A stretch of 64,000 bases of DNA from Limnomonas spitsbergensis (taxonomy: Eukaryota; Chlorophyta; Chlorophyceae; Chlamydomonadales). Of the stretch, positions 53,301 through 56,300 are shown piece after piece. Position 1 is the stretch's first letter. Each line of letters starts with the position of its first letter. Under the pieces are notes generated by a model that was not told the DNA's origin, did no database searches, and saw only the letters and a list, made by a program, of their open reading frames with translations. The stretch is taken from NCBI GenBank assembly GCA_037349105.1, contig JAYJMM010000103.1, positions 868,001 to 932,000 on the forward strand, read 5' to 3'. A program made the position numbers and the translations under genes.

Positions 53301-56300
53301 CCGGCCGGCAGCCCCATTTGTGGCCAGCCTTGATGCGCTGGTCACCAGCCGTAGGCCGGTCCAGGTTTGAGCCCAACCGAGCCTGTGGCCGCCCCCGGGC
53401 GGCCGGCACAAAGGAGAGGACCCGTAGCCGAAAAAGGAGAAACGCCGACTACACCCAATACGCCTTAGCCTGCTCAAATCTTCAGCCCGGAAAAAATGGA
53501 TGAAAATATACCGAGTGCGGTATCTGAATGGATCCTGCACGACTCCTTTCTCCATCCTCCGAGCAATCCCACTCTCATTCGCCTTGATTGGGCAAATGAG
53601 AGTGGGGTAGCCGTCTTATTCGCCTCTCGGCTCAACACTCTCCCAACCTCCTTCACCCAATGCCAATACAATACAGGCGAGCATTATTGGCATTGGGCAA
53701 GGTGACAGCGTTAGACGTCTTAACGCGTGAGAGGGTTTCAGGGTTTAGGGTTTAGGGTCCATTAACCTCTTCAAACCAACTCCCCTCCCTGTTCAAACCA
53801 ACTCCCCTCCCTCTTCAAACCAACTCCCCCCCCTCTCTTCAAACCAACTCCCACCCCCTCTTCAAACCAACTCCCCTCCCTCTTCAAACCAACTCCCCCC
53901 CCTCTCTTCAAACCAACTCCCCCCCCCTCTTCAAACCAACTCCCCCCCCCTCTTCAAACCAACTCCCCCCCCTCTCTTCAAACCAACTCCCCCCCTCTCT
54001 TCAAACCAACTCCCCCCCTCTCTTCAAACCAACTCCCCCCCTCTTCAAACCAACTCCCCCCCCCTCTTCAAACCAACTCCCCCCCTCTTCAAACCAACCC
54101 CCCCCCTCTTCAAACCAACTCCCCCCCTCTTCAAACCAACCCCCCCCCTCTTCAAACCAAATCCCCCCCTCTTCAAACCAACTCCCCCCCCTCTTCAAAC
54201 CAACTCCCCCCCCCCTCTTCAAACCAACTCCTCCCCCCCCCCCCCCTCTTCAAACCAACTCACCCCCCCCCCTCTTCAAACCAACTCCCCCCCCCTCTTC
54301 AAACCAACTCCCCCCCCCCCTCTTCAAACCAACTCCCCCCCCCCCTCTTCAAACCAACTCCCCCCCCCTCTTCAAACCAACCCCCCCCCCCCCCTCTTCA
54401 AACCAACACTACCCCTCTCTTCAAACCAACTCCCCCCCCCCCTCTTCAAACCAACTCCCCCCCCCCCCTCTTCAAACCAACTCCCCCCCCCCCCTCTTCA
54501 AACCAACTCCCCCCACCCCTCTTCAAACCAACTCCCCCCCCACTCTTCAAACCAACTCCCACACACCCCCGTGCAAATGAACCGAGTTTGTTAAAGGCCG
54601 TCCCTCTCAATGCAAATGAAAAAAATGCCAAATTTTTACCAATTGCTTTTCTGCCTGCATAATAGACCTGATGCTGCACGCATGAAAGCCTAAACCCTCA
54701 ACCGTCTGCCCCCTTCCCCTGCACACAAAAGCTTAACCCTCACCATCATCCCCCCTCGCCCTCCCTATGAAAGCCACCACTTTGAAAGCAAGCCGTACAC
54801 CCGGACTTGCTGAGTCGCCGCGTCCAGCAGCTTGGAGGACTCGCTGTCTGTCGAAGAGACGGCCTGAGACTGCACCTCGGCCCAGACGGCAGGCCCGTAC
54901 GTGTTAAGGATGTATTCTCCTACAGGAGCGGATCCAGGCAGGTTGGGTTGAGGTGTATAATTTGGTTTAAGTGTGAGATTATGTTGACAAGTGGGAAAAG
55001 GTTGAGGTGTGGGAGGAGCTGAGGTGTGGGATTTGGTTAAGGTGTGGGATTAAGGCAAGGTGTGAGATTAAGGTTTCCCTCAACCCAATGCGCATATTTT
55101 ATTGGGTTCAGGGTTTAGGGTTTGAAGGGGGGGGTATTGGAATCAGGGATTCATAGCCACGCAACAGACGGCATTCAGCTCAGCGCAAAAGGCTGGGGTA
55201 GCGCTAATGAAGTGCATTCAAGTGCAACAGAGTGCAGCCTGGTGCAAATCAAATTGAGGTCCTGAACCCCTAAACCCTTCACCCTTCACCCTAAACCCTT
55301 AACTAATTGAAGTGTGATGGAGTGCAGCCTGGTGCAAATCAGTACCAGAGGGCAGTCTGGACTGCAGTGCAGCGCTTTCTTATGTCACCTGACATAAGAC
55401 ACTTCGTTTTTTTCTTGCTGAATGGGTACCATTGGCAGGCCCACCCGCGGCAGCAAAAGGCCTGTTTGAGAACCGACTTGGACTGGCCTACGGCCGACGG
55501 CCCTCTCAGCTTGGCTAGCCACACTTGGGGCCGCCAACCGGAGGCTCAGTTTCAGCTGACATGTAGCTGAGGCACGGAACACTAGCACTGCAGATTTTCG
55601 CATCAAATAGGGGAGACATGGACCAATCTCAGGAGAACAGCTACCGCGGCAAAAACAGCCAGAACCAAAAAGAGGAGGGGGCTCAGGAGCATGAGCATGG
55701 AGCATGGGGCATGGGCCATGGAGCATGGAGCATGGAGCATGGGGCATGGGCCATGGAGCATGGGGCATGGGGCATGGAGCATGGGTATGGAGTATGGGTA
55801 TGGAGCATGGGGCATGGGGCATAGGGCATGGAGCATGGGTATGGAGGATGGGTACGGAGCATGGAGCATGGGACATGGGGCATGGAGCATGCCATGGAGT
55901 AAGGAGCATGAAGCATGGAGCATGGAGCATGCCAGCATGAAGCATGGAGCATTGAGCATGCCAGCATGGAGCATGGAGCATGGAGCATGGAGCATGGAGC
56001 ATGCCAGCATGGAGCATGGAGCATACCAGCATACCAGCATGGAGCATGGAGCATGAAGCATGCCAGCATGGAGCATGAAGCTTGGAGCATGGAGCATGGA
56101 GAATGCCAGCATGGAGCATGGAGCATGCCAGCATGGAGCATGGAGCATGGAGCATGGAGCATGCCAGCATGGAGCATGGACCAGGATACTGGGGATTACT
56201 TGGAAGTACTATATCGCAGGGCGTGTGAGCATTGGCATGGAGCTTGACGTATGATGCCTTCGGCAAGGAGGATGGGCATGGATCTGAAAGTGTAAGTATG

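Noticed and set aside
53496..53705. Plus-strand 69-codon frame as a small gene
   Set aside because: Overlaps two perfect hairpins, has no recognised similarity, and lies inside intron 2; no supporting features.
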